In this document: positions 1-8,816 of the stretch, one piece after another | How the letters are laid out: each line of letters begins with the position of its first letter | Numbering within the stretch: the first letter of the stretch is position 1 | DNA from: Vallitalea okinawensis | GTDB taxonomy: Bacteria; Bacillota; Clostridia; Lachnospirales; PQDH01 | Assembly (NCBI RefSeq): GCF_002964605.1 | Contig: NZ_PQDH01000001.1 | Span: forward strand, 124,001-188,000 | Direction of reading: 5' to 3' | DNA length: 64,000 nucleotides | Position numbers and translations under genes: made by a program | Notes under the pieces: model-generated | What the model saw: the letters and a program-made list of their open reading frames with translations, nothing else | Database searches by the model: none | What the model was told of the DNA's origin: nothing

Positions 1-97
1 CACAATTTAACACTTATATTCAAGTTTATTTTGTGCCAAATAAACAAAAACACTCATACATTAATTACATACCTACCCTTGTCTAATCATTTTAAAT

Positions 98-129
98 AAA
101 AAAATAGATGCCTTAGCATCTATTTTTTA
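98..129 (-). terminator. Intrinsic terminator of the phosphohydrolase gene
   Basis: An 8-bp stem (104-111 with 116-123) closes a CTTA loop and is flanked by an A-run and a T-run, so it could work in both directions. It lies just past the stop of the minus-strand gene at 145. Confidence 0.8.
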
Positions 130-144
130 TTTATGACCTTTATA

Positions 145-951
145 TTATCTAAAAATTCCTCCAGGTACTTTGGCATCCCATTCATCAGGAATATCTAAAC
201 CTAAGGCATATGCTACAACTGCTGCTGTATCCATGATATTAACCTCTTCTTCAATATTAAAACCTCTATTAACAGTAGGTCCATAACATCCCCAGAAAAT
301 TTTAGTATTAAGAGGGTGGTCAGAACTATGGCTTTTTATATCCGTTCCCCCTCCACCGTGATCAGCAGTTACAATGATTAAACTATCTTCAAACATGTCT
401 GCTTTTTTAATGGCATCAATAAGCATACCAACATAGTTATCTTTTAGTCTAATTTCATCATTATATTCTTTAGACCTATACCCATATGTATGCCCCTTAT
501 CATCAATATCATCAAACTGTACAAATAGTACTCTTGGGTCATTCTTACCTATATAATCGATTATCTCATGAATTAAATCTTTATCTGGTTTTGATATACA
601 ATAACAATTAGTTGATTCTTCAATAATACCTCTATTAATAGGTCCCCAACAGCTAAAAGCAGCTAAAGAACAGTCTTCCCATTCTTGTCTAACTAATTTC
701 ATAAAGGAAGGATAAACGGAATCTTCTGGATATGGATTTTTCTTAACAACATCGTTGTTTAACAGATGCTTATGAGCTGGTACACCATGAAAAAGCGAAC
801 CCCAACATTCTCCGCTTATAGGTGGTCTAGCAGTATCACCTTCGTAGGTGTATGCACCCTCTTTAATAATTAAGTCAATATTAGGTGTTTCCACATCTTT
901 TATAGCATTTCCAGCGCCATCTAGGCCAATAACAAAAACTCTTTTAATCAT
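145..951 (-). CDS. Alkaline-phosphatase-superfamily phosphohydrolase/phosphodiesterase
   Basis: A 268-residue protein of the metal-dependent phosphodiesterase/nucleotide pyrophosphatase branch of the alkaline phosphatase superfamily. The N-terminal GLDGAG motif supplies a metal-ligand Asp (residue 11), a Ser near residue 46 in a PPISGEC context is a candidate nucleophile, and a TADHGGGG motif near residue 195 gives the Asp-His metal pair. There is no signal peptide or membrane segment, so it is probably cytoplasmic. A GAGGAG ribosome site precedes the ATG. It is divergent from an MFS transporter and a DeoR regulator, which suggests it acts on an imported phosphorylated or sugar-like compound; the substrate cannot be read from the sequence. 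Confidence 0.8.
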   Translation of the reverse strand: MIKRVFVIGLDGAGNAIKDVETPNIDLIIKEGAYTYEGDTARPPISGECWGSLFHGVPAHKHLLNNDVVKKNPYPEDSVYPSFMKLVRQEWEDCSLAAFSCWGPINRGIIEESTNCYCISKPDKDLIHEIIDYIGKNDPRVLFVQFDDIDDKGHTYGYRSKEYNDEIRLKDNYVGMLIDAIKKADMFEDSLIIVTADHGGGGTDIKSHSSDHPLNTKIFWGCYGPTVNRGFNIEEEVNIMDTAAVVAYALGLDIPDEWDAKVPGGIFR

Positions 952-1034
952 AATCTAACACTCTCCTCAAATTGATCAAAATATGCTAATATGTGCTATT
1001 TATTAATCATACACACATAATACCACACAAACAC

Positions 1035-1063
1035 TTGATATTGCAACAATTTAGTAGTATAAT
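1035..1063 (+). promoter_or_regulatory. Sigma-A promoter of the MFS-DeoR operon
   Basis: TTGATA (1035-1040), a 17-bp spacer and TATAAT (1058-1063) lie 33 bp before the MFS start codon. The site is in the divergent intergenic region, so a DeoR-type repressor could act on both directions here; no operator is evident. Confidence 0.75.
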
Positions 1064-1095
1064 TATTTTATTATATTAAAAAAGGAGAATACTCT

Positions 1096-2322
1096 ATGAA
1101 TCAACTAAAAAAGTGGCAGACTAAAATTTTTATCCTCTGCTGGCTAGCCTATGCATTCGCATATTTAGGAAGAACGAACTTATCTATTGCTATACCGTCT
1201 ATAGAAAGCGCATTACAGTTGAGCAGTGGAAAATTAGGCTTACTTGCAAGCTTATTTTTCTGGTCATATGGTATTGGACAATTAATCAATGGTTATATTG
1301 GTGATAAATATTCAAGTAAACGCCTAATCTTCATCGGATTAATTGTATCAGCCATTGCAAACTTACTATTTGGATTTTCCACGAACTATATTGTTATGGG
1401 AATATTATGGATGATTAACGGTTATTTTTTATCCATGCTATGGGGACCCATTATGAAAACCTTATCTCATTGGTTTAACCCTGAATCTAGAGGTAATGTG
1501 GCTATAGGCATATCTACATCTATGGTTGGCGGCTTTTTATTAGCATGGGGTTTTATTGGATTTATATTATCTTTTATGGAATGGAATTGGGCTTTTTGGA
1601 TTCCAGGTATCATCATTTTTATATTCTCTATTGTTTTTTTAATCTTTAGTACAGATAGTCCAACAGATGTACATATGCCACCTATTTCTGATGAAGTACA
1701 TCATCAAGATCAAAAAACTTCGGAAATATCATTGTTAAAAGTTATCTCTGAAACTAAACTTTGGTTTGTTGTTATAGCCTGTTATGCCCAGGGTATTGTG
1801 AAAGATGGGATTTCTCTATGGGCTCCAAAGTTGTTAATGGATACACATCATTTAGACATAGAATCAGCAGTACCCTTTATTATATTTATTCCTATCATGA
1901 ATTTTTTTGGTATGTTTTTAGCTTCTAAATTAAATAAAAGATTTAATAATAAAGAAAAGTTAACTGCAATGGTTTTATTCTTATTAGGTATTATTACTTT
2001 AATTGGCCTAATTAAGATAGGTGTATATAGTCCAATTCTAGCTATCATTTTCCTAGGTTTATCTTCAGCTATGATGTATGGTGCAAATACAATTTTACTT
2101 GGTGTCATTCCATTAAGCTATGCAAAATATAATAAAACCTCTTCTGTCGCAGGTTTCTTAGATTTCAATTCCTATATGGCAGCTGGATTATCCTCACTTA
2201 TCGCTGGTTTTAGCCTTGACAGTATTGGTTGGAATGGCATACTAATCTTCTGGACAATTATGATAGCCGTAGCTATTTTAGCACTGTATAGAAGTTTAAT
2301 TCATGACCGATTAAAAGCATAA
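1096..2322 (+). CDS. MFS transporter, organophosphate/sugar-phosphate-like
   Basis: A 408-residue polytopic membrane protein with about 12 hydrophobic segments. The first segment carries a YLGRTNLS motif, seen in MFS families such as the organophosphate:phosphate antiporters and anion/cation symporters, and a GDKYSSKR loop follows TM2 (the family's G-D-R/K signature). It is followed by a DeoR regulator in the same orientation and faces a phosphohydrolase gene. Import of a sugar phosphate or phosphodiester that is then hydrolysed is a reasonable inference. The substrate is not determined. Confidence 0.85.
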   Translation: MNQLKKWQTKIFILCWLAYAFAYLGRTNLSIAIPSIESALQLSSGKLGLLASLFFWSYGIGQLINGYIGDKYSSKRLIFIGLIVSAIANLLFGFSTNYIVMGILWMINGYFLSMLWGPIMKTLSHWFNPESRGNVAIGISTSMVGGFLLAWGFIGFILSFMEWNWAFWIPGIIIFIFSIVFLIFSTDSPTDVHMPPISDEVHHQDQKTSEISLLKVISETKLWFVVIACYAQGIVKDGISLWAPKLLMDTHHLDIESAVPFIIFIPIMNFFGMFLASKLNKRFNNKEKLTAMVLFLLGIITLIGLIKIGVYSPILAIIFLGLSSAMMYGANTILLGVIPLSYAKYNKTSSVAGFLDFNSYMAAGLSSLIAGFSLDSIGWNGILIFWTIMIAVAILALYRSLIHDRLKA

Positions 2323-2405
2323 ACCTTTATTTCCTTTGATTTTTATGTAGTTATATGTTAAACTAATATTTACCAATACTACGATGATAAGGAGATGTAA
2401 ACACA

Positions 2406-3167
2406 ATGTTAGCGGAAGAGAGATATGGAAAGATACTAGAGATTTTATCAAACGAAAAAACTGTTAAATCTTCTTATTTGATCCAGCTACTTAATGTTTC
2501 TACAGAGACCGTAAGACGCGATCTAGAATATTTAGAAAAAGAGGGATTAATTAAGAGAGTGCACGGTGGAGCCGTTTTAAATAAGGCCAGTAGCCTAATT
2601 CCCTCCTTTAGTACTAGAAATGAAATGAAGAATGAAGAAAAAGATGCTCTAGCCAAAAATGCAATTGCTTTCATAACCAACGGGAATTCAATTGCTTTGG
2701 ATAATGGTACAACTACTCTCCATTTAGCGAAGCTAATTAAAGGGAACTTCAAAGATTTAACCGTTATAACCAACTCCCTCTTAATAGCTAATATGTTATA
2801 TGAGGACCCGCAGATAAATGTTATACTTCTAGGAGGTATTATCGATAGTAAAAATCATTGTATGGCAGGACCTTTAACTGAAAAGAACATTGAGTTATTC
2901 CATATTGATAAAGCTTTTATTAGTGTAACCGGTATATCTTTGAATAATGGTGCTACAGATTTTGAATTTAGTAGTATAGTCATTCAGAAGAAATTAATCT
3001 CACGTTCTAATAAAACTTATCTTTTAGCAGATAGTAGTAAATTTAATACATCTTCTTTATTAAACGTTTGTGCATTAGAAGATGTAGATTCAATTATCAC
3101 AGATCCAGACCTATCTGATACTGTGTATGACGAATATTCTAGGGCGGGATTACAAATCGTTAAGTAA
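2406..3167 (+). CDS. DeoR-family transcriptional regulator
   Basis: A 253-residue protein with the typical DeoR layout. An N-terminal winged helix (about 1-60) has a VSTETVRRDLEYLE recognition helix and an RVHGGAV wing. A C-terminal sugar-phosphate-sensing domain (about 75-235) shows the DNGTTT phosphate loop and an ADSSKFN motif. Family members repress sugar catabolism and transport genes until a phosphorylated intermediate binds. It sits 83 bp after the MFS gene with its own AAGGAGATG site and probably controls that gene and the divergent phosphohydrolase. A perfect hairpin terminator follows. Confidence 0.92.
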   Translation: MLAEERYGKILEILSNEKTVKSSYLIQLLNVSTETVRRDLEYLEKEGLIKRVHGGAVLNKASSLIPSFSTRNEMKNEEKDALAKNAIAFITNGNSIALDNGTTTLHLAKLIKGNFKDLTVITNSLLIANMLYEDPQINVILLGGIIDSKNHCMAGPLTEKNIELFHIDKAFISVTGISLNNGATDFEFSSIVIQKKLISRSNKTYLLADSSKFNTSSLLNVCALEDVDSIITDPDLSDTVYDEYSRAGLQIVK

Positions 3168-3176
3168 GTATGAATA

Positions 3177-3226
3177 CTAAAATAGACTATAACAATTACT
3201 TATTTGTTATAGTCTATTTTAGTTTT
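3177..3226 (+). terminator. Strong intrinsic terminator after the DeoR gene
   Basis: A perfect 19-bp inverted repeat (3177-3195 with 3204-3222) with an 8-nt loop is followed by a short T-run. It closes the plus-strand MFS-DeoR unit. Confidence 0.9.
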
Positions 3227-3297
3227 AGAGACAAGCCCTGTAGACCTGCATTTGCTCTCTTTGATATTACCTTGAAGAAAAATCCATAAACAATAAA

Positions 3298-3323
3298 GCA
3301 ACCAAGGCATTTACCTTGGTTGC
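3298..3323 (-). terminator. Intrinsic terminator of the ABC importer operon
   Basis: A 10-bp perfect stem (GCAACCAAGG at 3298-3307 with 3314-3323), a 6-nt loop and a T-rich tail on the minus strand lie 13 bp past the stop of the binding-protein gene. Confidence 0.9.
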
Positions 3324-3335
3324 TAAAATTATTTC

Positions 3336-5057
3336 TTAGTATAAAACGTCGTCTCTTTCAGCTGCCTTTTCGTTGATAAAGGCTTCATATTCTTCAATAC
3401 CACCATCGATAAGATATTGCTGATACTCTTCAATGATTTTTATAGCTTCTTCATCTGTTTCAGAGAAATATGCTCTTTCTCTATAGTCGCGCCATAAATC
3501 ACCATTGAGTAATTCATTAATCTCTTCTTTTTTATCGTAGTCATTGATGAAGTTACTTGCACGATAACCATCCACTATTGTATTAGGTACAATCTCATTA
3601 ATAATAAGCTCATAGGTTGCATCAGGCACTTCTGCTTCTCCAGGAGTAAATTCACCCCACTGGCTCATATATGGATAAAGTGAAATTAACTCTCTGTATT
3701 CACCTTGAATACCTGTTTCTGCTTTAAGAGAACCATCTTTGTTCATTTCAACAAATTCTTCACGCATTCTTGGTTGCCCATCTACCATGTCAAAATGCGT
3801 ACCTTCAATACCATAGAAGGCTAAAAGTCTACCCTCTTCACTGTTTAAGTAGTTAATAGCTTTTATAGCAGCTTCTGCAATAGCTGAATCTGTATCAGCT
3901 GGAATAAACCATATTGGTGAGCCTGCACGCCCTTTCACTGAAACCCCACCTGCGATGCCTTGAGAGTTGGGAATTGGACCTACTGGAACATATTCCATCT
4001 CAGGATGGTCAACATACAATGTTTGCTTATAAAAATCTCTTTGATGAAAATAATGAACACCGTGCACTGCATATTTACCGACAGCATGCTTTTCTTTAGC
4101 AACAGTATCGTTTTGTCTAAATGCTTCAGGATCAAATAACCCTTCTGCTACTAACTTTCTCATGAATAGGACTTCTTCCATGATCAATGGACTTCGTCTA
4201 TCAACAATTGCTTTATTGGTATCTGGGTCTATCCATAAACTACTCATATTGCCTGTATGATAAGAACGTGTAAATAAACTGTAATCCCATCCGTTATGCC
4301 AGTTTCCAGCTGGAATAACAGGATTTCCATTGATATCTTTAAAATCCCCTGCTTTAACTTCTTTTAAAAACTCATATATCTTCTCAGAGTGATTGAAATC
4401 TTCTCGCTTCCATCCTAATGCTTCCATAATATCTTTACGTACATACACAGTATAACCCCAGTTTTTGCTATCTTCAGGAGTTGCAGGTAATTGGTAAGGA
4501 ATAACATAAGTATGACCATTGTATTCAGGTGCATAAACATCATTCTCAAGATAATCCTTAGCAGCTCCTTCTTCAAAGCGTTTAATATTAGGACCAAACT
4601 CATCAAGTAATCCTTCAAGACTCATCAACATCCCTTGACTAGCTGCTCGTTTAATAATACCAGTCTCGCCGCCATTACCACCCCAGTATGGAGCTGTTAC
4701 TACATCATATGGAACATCGCCTGATGAAAACATCATATTTAAATTCTCAGATTCTGAAGATGTGGCGTATTCGATGTCAAAGATAACCCCTGTTTCTTCA
4801 TAAATCTTATTGGCTACCACATTATCAAAGTGATCTCTGGGTGCATTTCCGCTTGAACCATTCCAACATGAGAACATCTTAACAACGATGGGCTCTTGCT
4901 CGCCTGATTCAGAATTCGTGTTTTTACTGTTATCAGATTGTTGGTCACCAGTCGTCGTTTGTGTAGGTTCTTCCCCCTTATCGCAACCTACAAACATTGT
5001 CATGGACATAACTACTACCATCATAAGACAAAATAGCTTTTGCATAACCTTTTTCAT
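3336..5057 (-). CDS. Extracellular solute-binding lipoprotein of a carbohydrate ABC importer
   Basis: A 573-residue substrate-binding protein, about the usual size of the LplA/YtcQ-like large binding proteins of Firmicutes. The N terminus is a lipoprotein signal peptide: a KKVMQK basic start, a hydrophobic stretch and an FVGC lipobox with Cys near residue 26. A Thr/Gln/Asn/Ser/Glu-rich linker follows, then the mature bilobed domain. It is the last gene of a minus-strand operon after two permeases; no ATPase is present, as is usual when a shared MsmX-type ATPase serves several importers. The ligand is probably an oligo- or complex saccharide, but this is family-based only. Confidence 0.9.
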   Translation of the reverse strand: MKKVMQKLFCLMMVVVMSMTMFVGCDKGEEPTQTTTGDQQSDNSKNTNSESGEQEPIVVKMFSCWNGSSGNAPRDHFDNVVANKIYEETGVIFDIEYATSSESENLNMMFSSGDVPYDVVTAPYWGGNGGETGIIKRAASQGMLMSLEGLLDEFGPNIKRFEEGAAKDYLENDVYAPEYNGHTYVIPYQLPATPEDSKNWGYTVYVRKDIMEALGWKREDFNHSEKIYEFLKEVKAGDFKDINGNPVIPAGNWHNGWDYSLFTRSYHTGNMSSLWIDPDTNKAIVDRRSPLIMEEVLFMRKLVAEGLFDPEAFRQNDTVAKEKHAVGKYAVHGVHYFHQRDFYKQTLYVDHPEMEYVPVGPIPNSQGIAGGVSVKGRAGSPIWFIPADTDSAIAEAAIKAINYLNSEEGRLLAFYGIEGTHFDMVDGQPRMREEFVEMNKDGSLKAETGIQGEYRELISLYPYMSQWGEFTPGEAEVPDATYELIINEIVPNTIVDGYRASNFINDYDKKEEINELLNGDLWRDYRERAYFSETDEEAIKIIEEYQQYLIDGGIEEYEAFINEKAAERDDVLY

Positions 5058-5125
5058 AAATCACAAACCTCCCATATTATTTATTATAACCCTTTCCAAA
5101 AGTGTACTAAGGTATATAAACTTGG

Positions 5126-6016
5126 TCACCCTTTTACTGATCCAATCATGACACCTTTAACAAAGTATTTCTGTAAGAACGGATACACGCAAATGATTGG
5201 AAAAGTAATGATCATAAGAAATGCCATCCTTAATGCTTCTGGAGTTGTTTTTGCACGATTAATATTAAAGTTCATTCGATTGGTATCCGTAGCCTGTTCA
5301 AAGTTAGTCTCACTGAGAATTTTCTGCAATAAAGTAGCTGCAGGTTTTAGACTTTTATCTGAAACGAAGAAAGCCCCTACAAACCAATCGTTCCAATGAC
5401 CTACACCATAGAATAATGTGATTGTTGCAAGCATAGGACCGGAGAGTGGTAGATATATTTTAAGAAATATGCCTAGCTCCCCACAGCCATCAATAACAGC
5501 TGATTCCCTCATTTCATCTGGAATCGTTTGAAAATATGTTCGCATAATAACTATATTAAAGAATGAATAAAGATAAGGTAAAACATAAATCCACACACTT
5601 CTTGTTAAATGTAAACTTCTAAGTAGAATAAAAAATGGTATTAATCCTCCACTAAAAATTGTTGTAAAGAAAAAGAAAAATGTAATGATTCCTCTTCCAG
5701 GTAAATCTTTTCGAGCTAATGCGTAACCAGCTAAAGCCGTTAATAATACTGCTAAAAATGTTCCAACAACGGTTCTAAAAAGTGAAATACCAAAAGCATT
5801 GAGAATTAATGGATCTTCAAAAGCTTTGATATAATTTTGTAGTGTAAAAACTCTTGGCCAAAAGTACAGCCCACCTTTTAAAGCATCATAACCATCATTA
5901 AATGATAAAATTAGGATATAGAAAAAAGGGTAAAAGGTTGAAAACCCAAGGAACGTTAAAAATGTATAATTACAAACTTTGAATATTTTTTCTCCTATTG
6001 ATTCTTTAAGTACCAT
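5126..6016 (-). CDS. Carbohydrate ABC transporter permease, second subunit (LplC/YtcP-like)
   Basis: A 296-residue inner-membrane permease with six hydrophobic segments. It carries the EAA-loop pattern of sugar permeases (DEMRESAVIDGCGELGIFLKIYLPLSGP, about residues 165-190). The C terminus is the short GSVKG tail common in this subfamily. It follows the other permease by 29 bp with its own AAAGGGGG site and forms the transmembrane channel with it. The cognate lipoprotein is encoded 68 bp downstream. Confidence 0.9.
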   Translation of the reverse strand: MVLKESIGEKIFKVCNYTFLTFLGFSTFYPFFYILILSFNDGYDALKGGLYFWPRVFTLQNYIKAFEDPLILNAFGISLFRTVVGTFLAVLLTALAGYALARKDLPGRGIITFFFFFTTIFSGGLIPFFILLRSLHLTRSVWIYVLPYLYSFFNIVIMRTYFQTIPDEMRESAVIDGCGELGIFLKIYLPLSGPMLATITLFYGVGHWNDWFVGAFFVSDKSLKPAATLLQKILSETNFEQATDTNRMNFNINRAKTTPEALRMAFLMIITFPIICVYPFLQKYFVKGVMIGSVKG

Positions 6017-6045
6017 CTCGTAATCCCCCTTTCATAGTAACTTCT

Positions 6046-6996
6046 CTACCATAATGATGTATCTGATACCTTTCTTGCTATGGTATTGGTCGTGACAATG
6101 ATGATCAGTGATACCACAGATTGAAATAATCCAACAACAGTGGCATAACTGTATTGGCCTTGCTGCAAACCTACTTTCACCGAATACGTTTCTAATACCT
6201 CGGAGACAGGTATTGTTGGTGGTTGTTGAAACAAAATAATCTGTTCATACCCAGCCTTTAATAAGCTCCCCATGCTTAATATAAATAAGATACCAACCGT
6301 TGGCATAATACCCGGCAGGGTGATGTGCAGGACTTGTTTCCACTTACCAGCACCATCAATGGATGCAGCTTCATATAAATTAGGACTTATACTACTAAGA
6401 GCAGCTAAATAGATAATGGAGCTAAATCCAATATTTTTCCATATATCCGAAGTGACAATAACAATATAAAAGTATTTCACCTGCCCTAAGAAAAATATAG
6501 GCTCTTTCCCTAATGCCATTCTTATATCATTAAAAAGTCCCTGATTAGGCGATAAAAATTTTGAAAACATGGTTGCAACCACTACCCATGATACAAAGTA
6601 AGGTAGATAAGATACGGTCTGAAAAGTCCGTTTAAACTTAGTTGAACGAACCTCATTGAGTAGTAACGCAAGTATGATTGGCGCAGGAAATCCAAAAAAC
6701 ATCTTAATGAAGCTTATAAAGAAGGAGTTTCGAATTAATGTCCAAAACTGGAAATAAGAAAAAAATCGTTTAACATATTTTAACCCTACCCAAGGACTCA
6801 TTAAAATCCCTGTATCAAATCTAAATTCTTTGAACCCAAGCGTTAGACCATACATAGGTATATAACCAAAAATAAAAAAGAAAATGATTGCTGGTAGTAA
6901 AAAAAGATATAAAACGCGATAATCGTACATTCTCTTCCATGTCTTCTTGTTACTTAATACTTTATTTCTTGTACTTGTTGATGATCTAATCTTCAT
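6046..6996 (-). CDS. Carbohydrate ABC transporter permease, first subunit (LplB/YteP-like)
   Basis: A 316-residue permease with six predicted membrane segments. The start is basic and Ser/Thr-rich, and the LFLLPAIIFFFIFGYIPMYG opening is characteristic of the LplB/YteP family. The EAA loop reads YEAASIDGAGKWKQVLHITLP. It is the first gene of the importer operon, with an AGGAGGG site before the ATG and an activator-type promoter about 75 bp upstream at 7072-7136. It partners the permease at 5126-6016. Confidence 0.9.
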   Translation of the reverse strand: MKIRSSTSTRNKVLSNKKTWKRMYDYRVLYLFLLPAIIFFFIFGYIPMYGLTLGFKEFRFDTGILMSPWVGLKYVKRFFSYFQFWTLIRNSFFISFIKMFFGFPAPIILALLLNEVRSTKFKRTFQTVSYLPYFVSWVVVATMFSKFLSPNQGLFNDIRMALGKEPIFFLGQVKYFYIVIVTSDIWKNIGFSSIIYLAALSSISPNLYEAASIDGAGKWKQVLHITLPGIMPTVGILFILSMGSLLKAGYEQIILFQQPPTIPVSEVLETYSVKVGLQQGQYSYATVVGLFQSVVSLIIIVTTNTIARKVSDTSLW

Positions 6997-7071
6997 GCTT
7001 TCCCTCCTAAAACCCCTGTTAAAATGCTTTGATAATTAGTAATAAAGACAATAACATTTGTTGATATACCA

Positions 7072-7136
7072 ATTATAACCATTTATATTTCACAAATTAA
7101 TGGAGAAATCTTTGACACTATTTGGATAAATCTTTG
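7072..7136 (-). promoter_or_regulatory. ABC operon promoter with tandem direct repeats, candidate YesN-type activator sites
   Basis: On the minus strand a weak -35 (TTAATT, 7095-7100) and a perfect -10 (TATAAT, 7072-7077) are 17 bp apart. Immediately upstream are two direct repeats of 13 bp with one mismatch, GGAGAAATCTTTG (7102-7114) and GGATAAATCTTTG (7124-7136), written on the plus strand and spaced 22 bp, about two helical turns. AraC-type activators commonly bind such tandem repeats abutting a poor -35. The neighbouring response regulator with an AraC domain is the obvious candidate; binding itself is inference. Confidence 0.6.
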
Positions 7137-7145
7137 AAGATATAA

Positions 7146-7163
7146 AGACAGCTTTCGCTGTCT
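7146..7163 (-). terminator. Hairpin after the response-regulator gene
   Basis: A 7-bp stem (AGACAGC/GCTGTCT) with a GAAA tetraloop on the minus strand is followed by a TTTATAT tail. It is a weak-to-moderate terminator separating the two-component genes from the ABC operon they probably regulate. Confidence 0.65.
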
Positions 7164-7196
7164 AGAAAATCACCATTGAATATAGTGTAAAGCTGG

Positions 7197-8783
7197 TTAA
7201 CTGCACCTGTATTCAATAGGCGTATAGCTATATTCTTTTTTAAAAACCCTATAGAAGTATTGAATATCACTATACCCTACACTTCTAGCAATCTCTTCAA
7301 CTGTTGTATTCGTTTCCTTCAACATTCTACAGGCATGAGTCAACCTTTGCTTTGTAAGGTATTTTGTAAAGGATTGACCTAATTCTTTTTTAAAAATGGA
7401 AGAGAAATAGTCTGCATTGATACCAAACTGTAATGCAAGGTTTTTTAGGCTAATTCTCTCAGCATAATGTAAATCAATGTATTTAACAGCTTGGTCAACC
7501 AATTCTTTGCATGTCATTGCAGTATCATGATTGGACTTAATCCTCTCTTCAATAACATGAAAGAAACATGTAGCAATCTCCTCAATCTTATTGATATGAT
7601 CAATCATATTCAGGCTAAATAAGTCATAGGATCTTCTATGATGGATATCCATCATCTTATTCATGGCATATAAAGCTTCATAAATCACATTAACCACTTC
7701 TGAATATACAAAGTAGAGATAATTGATTCCAGATTTCATATACCTTTCACGGGAAAAAATATCTGCCAATAGAATTTCAATATTTTTAGAGTCTCTTAGT
7801 TGAATCAGCTTACTAAGTAGCTTTAACTCTGTCTTCGGGAATTGGAAATCATCATGTTTAGTCATTGATTCAGGGTCATATATACGATTGAGACCATGAA
7901 TTAATCTTAAGTCTATAGCTTTTTTGGCTGAGAGATACAACTCCCCATCCAAATGATTCAAAACAGCGCTTTTACCAATAGTTATATACACATTAAAGGT
8001 CTTCGCTAAATTATATAGACATTCTTTACAAAGTTGCTGGCATGTGGCTTCTACCTCATTTTGATGACCATAAATGAATATAAATAACTGATTGATCAGA
8101 TCATTGTTTTTTATGATATAATAATTTCCTAAGTTCTTTATGCCATGTAACCACTCTATTATTTTAGAAGTTATATCTTCTTTTATATCATCACCGGAAC
8201 TCATTATAGAGCTACCACTTGCATTCAATATCAGGAGTTGATAGTTATCATGTTGAAATAAAGCAGGTTCTGAATCTTTTAATAACTGAAAGCTCTTTTG
8301 CTGATGGTTTGACTTTAGCAAGAAGTTGATTTCCTTTTCAATCAATAGCTGGTCATGACGAATCTTCATGCATGCATTCTCTTTTGTAAGCCTATTGTAT
8401 TTTTTCTTTTCTATTAGAGCTTCATTAATTTTCAGTAATGCTTCTTTTAATTCGTCTTCTTTCGTAGGTTTTAAAAGATAACTCTTTACTCCCATATTAA
8501 TGGCTTCCTCTGCATATTTGAATTCGGAATAACCACTAATAATCATAAATTCTGTATCTTTGTTTTCCTCTCGTATCCTTTTGATTAATTCCAAACCAGT
8601 CATATCAGGCATGCAAATATCTGTTATAACTATATCTACTGGGTTATCTTTCATTATCTTCAAAGCCTCTAGCCCATCTTTTGCATTATAAATATGTGTG
8701 AAAGGAAAATCACTTTTTTCCAATTTACGCACAATTCCTCTACGTATCCACACCTCATCCTCAACGACTAAAACTGCATACAT
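7197..8783 (-). CDS. YesN-type response regulator with AraC DNA-binding domain
   Basis: A 528-residue protein counted from the ATG at 8783, which has a GGGGGG ribosome site; an in-frame ATG 15 bp upstream has none. Residues 1-120 form a receiver with the phospho-acceptor Asp near residue 55 (VITDICMPD) and a conserved Lys in SYLLKPT. A long middle region of unclear fold follows. The last 100 residues are an AraC double helix-turn-helix with the NADYFSSIFKKELG and IARSVGYSDIQYFYRVFKK motifs. Proteins of this family pair with YesM kinases and activate adjacent sugar ABC operons. The kinase gene is 33 bp upstream. Confidence 0.93.
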   Translation of the reverse strand: MYAVLVVEDEVWIRRGIVRKLEKSDFPFTHIYNAKDGLEALKIMKDNPVDIVITDICMPDMTGLELIKRIREENKDTEFMIISGYSEFKYAEEAINMGVKSYLLKPTKEDELKEALLKINEALIEKKKYNRLTKENACMKIRHDQLLIEKEINFLLKSNHQQKSFQLLKDSEPALFQHDNYQLLILNASGSSIMSSGDDIKEDITSKIIEWLHGIKNLGNYYIIKNNDLINQLFIFIYGHQNEVEATCQQLCKECLYNLAKTFNVYITIGKSAVLNHLDGELYLSAKKAIDLRLIHGLNRIYDPESMTKHDDFQFPKTELKLLSKLIQLRDSKNIEILLADIFSRERYMKSGINYLYFVYSEVVNVIYEALYAMNKMMDIHHRRSYDLFSLNMIDHINKIEEIATCFFHVIEERIKSNHDTAMTCKELVDQAVKYIDLHYAERISLKNLALQFGINADYFSSIFKKELGQSFTKYLTKQRLTHACRMLKETNTTVEEIARSVGYSDIQYFYRVFKKEYSYTPIEYRCS

Positions 8784-8816
8784 TATTTTGCCCCCCATTT
8801 GTATATGTATTTTACT

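Noticed and set aside
5040-5399. Plus-strand ORF opposite the ABC permease gene
   Set aside because: It is antisense to a conserved permease and shows no family features.
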